Of a DNA stretch of 64,000 nucleotides, positions 61,646 to 64,000 are shown in pieces. A program made the position numbers and the translations under genes. Each line of letters begins with the position of its first letter. The stretch's first letter is position 1. The stretch spans positions 20,127,397 to 20,191,396 of the forward strand of contig NC_134652.1 of the NCBI RefSeq assembly GCF_030463565.1, in the 5' to 3' direction. The notes beneath the pieces are model-generated. The model was not told the origin of the DNA. It saw only the letters and a list, made by a program, of their open reading frames with translations, and made no database searches. This stretch comes from Pelecanus crispus (lineage: Eukaryota > Chordata > Aves > Pelecaniformes > Pelecanidae).

Positions 61646-63234
61646 CTGGAAGAAAAATTTTACCGTAAATCAATGTCTTGCTGGTTTTGTGAGCCTCAAA
61701 ATTAATGAATAAAGCAAGCTTTATTAAAAACAGTTTAAAAATGAAACAGATGTAGCCCGACATTTAAGTATAAAAATTCAGAAGTGGTATTTGACTACCA
61801 CTTTTCTATAGCTGGAAGCAGTTTTCTATAGCTTCAGATGCAAAAACTTAAAGGACACATTTAAATAGCACATTAAAAATCAATTAGGATTCAGATTTCA
61901 CTAGAAGTTTAACACTTCAACAGGAGTTGAACAACAGGCTTCACTTTGTGCTGCCAAAAGTACAGCATAGAGTCAATTTTCTCTATACACTTGTATAGCT
62001 TTATCAAACTAGTACTAGATCTATAAAAAGATGAGCACATGCATATTATGAGCTCGAAAGAAAGAAGAAATCCTGAACAATACTAAGTTATAAAAAAGAG
62101 GAAAAAAATACAGGACATGTAATAAAGGTTACAAACTAGAACTCATTTGCTCAAATTAAGTATTTTCAGGGTGAAGTTTTGAGTAGTCTGAATTTGGATT
62201 CCATTGATAATGATGTGTTGTCCCCATGGAACCAATCTGACAAACCTGGAAAATTTTAAACATTCCACTGTCCTCATCTATATTGTCTTACAGCAGATAA
62301 GTAAGATGTACTCTGTAGCACGTTAAGTTTTCAAGTTGGTACAGAGATCTTAATTTTAACTGTCCACAACTGAATAATGACGGACCTTGTTTTAACCAAC
62401 CAAATCATAGCATCTTTTAGAATTTAATGCTGGTGATTCTTTGTGCTGTCTGCTAATTTTAATCTTTATTTTTAAAAACACAGTAACTCAGAGATCATGC
62501 CTTACTGGAGGAAAGAATGAAAATATATTCTTCAGTGGAAAGTCCTAGCAGTTAATCTTCCCAAGGCTAAGCTTAAACTTAATAAAATCCACTAATTGCT
62601 TCATAGTCAGTTTATTGAAGTCTTCCAAATATTTTCATGAGACATTGGCTTTTAGATTCTGTAGAACTAATCTTCCCATCCCACATACGTACATCAAAAA
62701 TCATTAATACAGTTTCCACAGAAACAAAGCAGGGGAGGCGGGGGAGGGAGAAGAGGGATTGCTTATAGAACAAGGTAAGATTTGGAGTTTGGATTCAGCT
62801 CTTTTTTTTGGGGGGGTGGGGGGGGTGGGGTGGTTTTTTTTGAGCAGTAGGGCAAGTTTCTGAAGTTGCTTTTAACTGTTTTACTGTAAGCAAGAACTCA
62901 GACATTTGGACCTTAACAATTATCATTGCTTTTATGATAAATTTATATGCACATATTCCATACCACGTCCCTTCATTCCACCTGGTTTACTTTTCACACT
63001 TAACCTAAACTTTAGAACCATGTGGTCCTTGCAATCAAGACAGCCTTTTCTACTCTGCAAGATTCAATATAGCAGGCCTCAGAGTTCAGACCCCATTATT
63101 TCATAAATGAAAGAACAACTTAATGCAGCGAACATGTAATTTAACAACATATATATTAATAGATTACAGTAGAAAAAAAGCCATTCTACAATGCCCAGAC
63201 AATATGGAATAAACCTTATTTATTCTGTACAAAC
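61646..63234 (-). other. KIF20B: KIF20B intron with G-rich tract
   Basis: A 1,589-bp intron bounded by GTTTGT (donor) and TTCCAG (acceptor). The exons join in phase 1. It contains the G-quadruplex-prone run at 62810-62833 and a GGGGAGGCGGGGGAGGG stretch at about 62732-62748, both G-rich on the template strand. An imperfect duplication of TTTTCTATAGCT lies near 61801-61835. No other gene is seen. Confidence 0.85.
62810..62833 (+). repeat. G-rich tract flanked by T8 runs, in a KIF20B intron
   Basis: G7, G8, G4 and G2 blocks separated by single T bases, with T8 immediately before and after. It is on the plus strand, so it is the template strand for KIF20B. It can form a G-quadruplex with single-base loops, a very stable class. 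Confidence 0.8.
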
Positions 63235-63382
63235 CTCTAGAGTGAATAATATTAGGAGAACTTTGAAAAAAATCTCCAATTTTTTGTAGTGTTCCATCTT
63301 TCTTTTTAGCTGACTTTTTACTTGAAGTAGATTCTTGCTTTCTTAAGGGGTATTCTTTTCTAAATGACCGTGTAGTAGATAT
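63235..63382 (-). CDS. KIF20B: KIF20B third-from-last coding exon
   Basis: A 148-nt exon with acceptor TTTCTGCACAG and donor G|GTTTGT, a slightly weak donor. It begins in phase 0 and ends one base into a codon. The peptide holds a lysine/serine-rich stretch (SSKKSAKKKDG) followed by TLQKIGDFFQSSPNIIHSR. The TLQKxGDFxQxSPxxxxS block is a hallmark of the KIF20B tail as I remember the human protein. With the next two exons it gives a continuous C-terminal segment of 122 residues. The motor domain and long coiled coil must lie to the right, beyond the window. Confidence 0.94.
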
Positions 63383-64000
63383 CTGTGCAGAAATACAAGA
63401 TCATTTTGGGGGTTGAAAATTGACTTATCTTCAAGTTTAATTCCTGTTTACTTGGCTTCAGTGTTATTTTCAAGCTGACATTTTGAGCTTTGCTACTGAC
63501 ACCTCTGTTCATTACACTAATGATACTACCACAGCAAGCAATGTAGACAATCTCATTTTATACCCAGAAGAAAAAAAAATTGTCAAAGTTTCACACAATA
63601 CATTTAAGGGCACAAGTAATATAGAAAACAAATTGGTTTTTTTTGTTTTGTGTTTTTTTTTTTTAAAGTAGATTCAAAGTTGTAGAGTATTCCATTAGAC
63701 AAGCTGTTCTAGTTATAAATAAAACAGGAGGGAACTGATGGGGAAAATAAATCTAGTACCCACCCTCTGAACCTGTCCAGGTTATTACTAAGGCCAAAAA
63801 TCATCTTTTCATAATTGTCATATAGATGACAGGAAGCTTAGTTTTACTTCAAAAGTATTGCCTGTAATATCACATATGCTAATAGTATGTTCAAACCAGT
63901 CTTCATAACTATTCAATATGCAACATGCTTCCCTTTGAATCATTGTACACCGCAGCTAGTACACATTCTCGGCAAATACAGACTTATTTCTCTTTGCTTA
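63383..64000 (-). other. KIF20B: partial KIF20B intron at the window edge
   Basis: Sequence upstream of the 63235-63382 exon on the minus strand. I found no further exon with a usable acceptor/donor pair and KIF20B-like coding, so it is probably intron continuing past the edge. It contains a T-rich tract near 63639-63664. Confidence 0.6.

Noticed and set aside
1..64000. CRISPR arrays, tRNA or rRNA genes, bacterial operons, a complete endogenous provirus
   Set aside because: No regularly spaced repeats, no cloverleaf with A/B boxes, no rRNA signatures, and no gag/pol/env frames next to any LTR.

Overview
The window is vertebrate, and almost certainly avian, nuclear DNA. It is AT-rich and intron-like, with very little coding sequence. 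It carries CR1 LINE copies with the bird-type octamer tail (ATTCTATG on the element's strand) and three solo long terminal repeats of an avian ERVL-like retrovirus family. The only host protein-coding gene I can support is the 3' end of KIF20B (MPHOSPH1, a kinesin-6 motor), on the minus strand at the right edge. I inferred the species group from repeat content and did not check it against a database.

Layout. Positions 1 to about 59.9 kb are a gene-poor intergenic stretch downstream of KIF20B. Inside it are three same-strand solo LTRs (13038-13589, 33682-34228, 57361-57924), each flanked by a 5-bp target-site duplication. There are also three short CR1 tails or tail-like pieces (32406-32532, 34935-35055, 41771-41937) and one longer dead CR1 copy (41938 to about 43690) that keeps part of the reverse transcriptase and the C-terminal part of ORF2. 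Homopolymer tracts, G-quadruplex-prone G runs and strand-asymmetric G/T or A/C tracts are scattered between them. From 59.9 kb to the end lie the KIF20B 3' UTR with its polyadenylation signal, the last three coding exons (60101-60178, 61503-61645, 63235-63382), two complete introns and part of a third. These exons join in phase and encode the last 122 residues of the protein.

In mammals KIF20B is followed by a long gene desert before HTR7. A non-coding flank of about 60 kb here agrees with that arrangement, but synteny is inferred, since no second gene is in view. I found no tRNA or rRNA genes, no CRISPR array, no bacterial-type operon and no new multi-gene system. The most interesting signals are the LTR promoter details (a full CRE palindrome kept in one copy and decayed at its CpG in the other two), a shared chimeric CR1 tail, two opposed CTCF-like motifs, and several long pure-G runs.
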